Of a DNA stretch of 54,567 nt, positions 53,605-54,567 are shown in pieces. This DNA is from Paenibacillus agri. Lineage in GTDB: Bacteria; Bacillota; Bacilli; Paenibacillales; Paenibacillaceae. The stretch lies in assembly GCF_013359945.1 (NCBI RefSeq), contig NZ_JABWCS010000184.1, positions 1 through 54,567 on the forward strand, given 5' to 3'. Numbering within the stretch: position 1 is the first letter of the stretch; each line of letters begins with the position of its first letter. The notes beneath the pieces were generated by a model that had not been told where the DNA came from, searched no databases, and saw only the letters and a program-made list of their open reading frames with translations. A program made the position numbers and the translations under genes.

Positions 53605-54069
53605 ATGTTGAGGGAAATAAAGCATCCAGTTAAGAGTCCATCAAGTATTGGAACTATTATAAGTATGATTGCTCTTATATCGAGTCACTCTATTTTTGTA
53701 TTGAGATTATGGGATCAGTTGGGTGTATTCTACACTTACGCTTCGTTAACAGCGTTTCTTATATGTTTAGTTGTACTGTTACTCGCATTGTACAGAACAT
53801 TTTTTACGAAACCAACCGAGTTATGCCTATCCAATGAGCAAATCACATTAAATGGGAATATAATTCATTCAAGGGATATTAAAGTGTTAATGATCAGGGG
53901 GTACTTTAAACCTGTTATTGGGATATTACCTTACAGGAGGAAGATCGTCCCATTGGATATGGCATTTAGGTATTCAAAGGATGAAGATAAAGGTATCTCG
54001 GATTTAAAGAGTTGGGCAAAAATGAACAATGTAAAGATGGTCAATAAATCGTTTCAAACGTGGATATAG
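53605..54069 (+). CDS. Hypothetical membrane protein
   Basis: 154 aa, ATG at 53605 after a GGGGGGG run. Two hydrophobic helices (GTIISMIALISSHSIFVLRL; ASLTAFLICLVVLLLALY), then a cytoplasmic beta-rich tail (TELCLSNEQITLNGNIIH) that looks PH-like and is found in small membrane proteins of this group. AT-rich compared with the SLH gene. Function unknown. Confidence 0.6.
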   Translation: MLREIKHPVKSPSSIGTIISMIALISSHSIFVLRLWDQLGVFYTYASLTAFLICLVVLLLALYRTFFTKPTELCLSNEQITLNGNIIHSRDIKVLMIRGYFKPVIGILPYRRKIVPLDMAFRYSKDEDKGISDLKSWAKMNNVKMVNKSFQTWI

Positions 54070-54567
54070 GTGTATTCAAAAGCACTATCCGGTACGGTCA
54101 TTATCTTATTCAGAGGATGAGTTTAACCAGGATGACATGCTTGTTCGTTACACTCCCTCGAAATGATTCTGTTTCCTCACTCAGACTCATGAATTCGCAG
54201 GATTTCATCCTGTAGTTATAGTAAAGAAGGGGATGATGAAGGAACTGGTGGCTGGGAGATGGAGAATTGGGCATAGGTAAATAAAGGGTGAGTAAGGATC
54301 ACCCATATTGTTCCATCATGTGCACGTCTCCACTTCACCCTAGCGATTCTCACTCCCATGTCTCAACGGGTCATAGCTCTTTCATTCCTTCGTCACATCT
54401 AACTAAGGGGTGGAGGTCGGTCTTTCTAACGGAACGGGTCCGAGCTCTTTTGTTTAACATCTCCCGATACTCCGTGCTTCTTGTCATCCTGCGAATGCAT
54501 GAGTCGATGAGGATTGATTGGTTTTATGCTGTTTGCTGGAATACCTTGATCGGTTCGTAAGCGGTAC
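54070..54567. other. Gene-free stretch to the window end
   Basis: No frame here has a ribosome site and protein-like composition together. A 90-codon frame at 54288-54560 is rich in His, Ser and Arg and is not supported. Two similar short stretches, ACGGGTCATAGCTCTTTC (~54367) and ACGGGTCCGAGCTCTTTT (~54432), may be repeats. A partial gene could begin beyond 54567. Confidence 0.3.

Noticed and set aside
54288..54560. 90-codon frame at the window end
   Set aside because: No ribosome site, His/Ser/Arg-rich composition, no recognisable motif.

Overview
The window looks like a chromosomal segment of a Paenibacillus-type soil or plant-associated Firmicute. The evidence is three complete LplA/LplB/LplC-style sugar importers (solute-binding lipoprotein plus two permeases, no ATPase), YesM/YesN two-component regulators, a membrane-bound AraC regulator, many Gram-positive lipoproteins, and a 2,000-residue exoprotein ending in three SLH (cell-wall anchoring) domains. 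No rRNA, tRNA, CRISPR array or intact transposon was seen.

Layout. 1-4000: a YeiL-like Crp/Fnr regulator divergent from a catalytically deviant S-adenosylhomocysteine-hydrolase-like gene, then a secreted amidase-signature enzyme. 3989-5326: mobile-element debris, namely a probable IS1182-type transposase scrap, a 23-bp tandem duplication, and an internally deleted group IIC intron sitting directly behind a transcription terminator. 5379-14937: two neighbouring operons, (tyrosine phosphatase - GH3 - TetR) and (permease - permease - binding protein - GH2). Each is preceded by the same pair of tandem TetR-type operators, so they probably form one regulon. 15084-16340: a small lipoprotein and a repeat-rich stretch holding a CCCAAA hexamer array, a 17-bp inverted repeat and four copies of an interspersed repeat. 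16373-22809: LOG-family protein, SDR with a convergent TetR, a response regulator - histidine kinase - PssA - DedA operon, and a truncated MarR-like gene.

23029-33545: the second importer, a membrane AraC regulator with its own promoter and a cre-like site, a GH95 alpha-L-fucosidase-like enzyme, and a convergent CocE/NonD-type hydrolase. 33732-36813: small lipoproteins, a small membrane protein and a HAD phosphatase. 36975-53233: the third locus, with a YesN response regulator, a GH38 alpha-mannosidase on the opposite strand, a YesM histidine kinase, the third importer, and a giant SLH-anchored protein carrying two pectate-lyase-like beta-helices and a CBM9-like domain. The end holds a small membrane protein and about 500 bp without a supported gene.

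Taken together (inference), a surface-anchored beta-helix protein could cut polysaccharide or glycan outside, the three lipoprotein/permease sets import oligosaccharides using an ATPase encoded elsewhere, and the cytoplasmic GH2, GH3, GH38 and GH95 enzymes trim galactosyl, hexosaminyl/glucosyl, mannosyl and fucosyl residues. Three cre-like sites suggest CcpA control of the second and third loci, while the first locus appears to be held by its own TetR protein. Function calls come from reading motifs by eye; no database search was possible.
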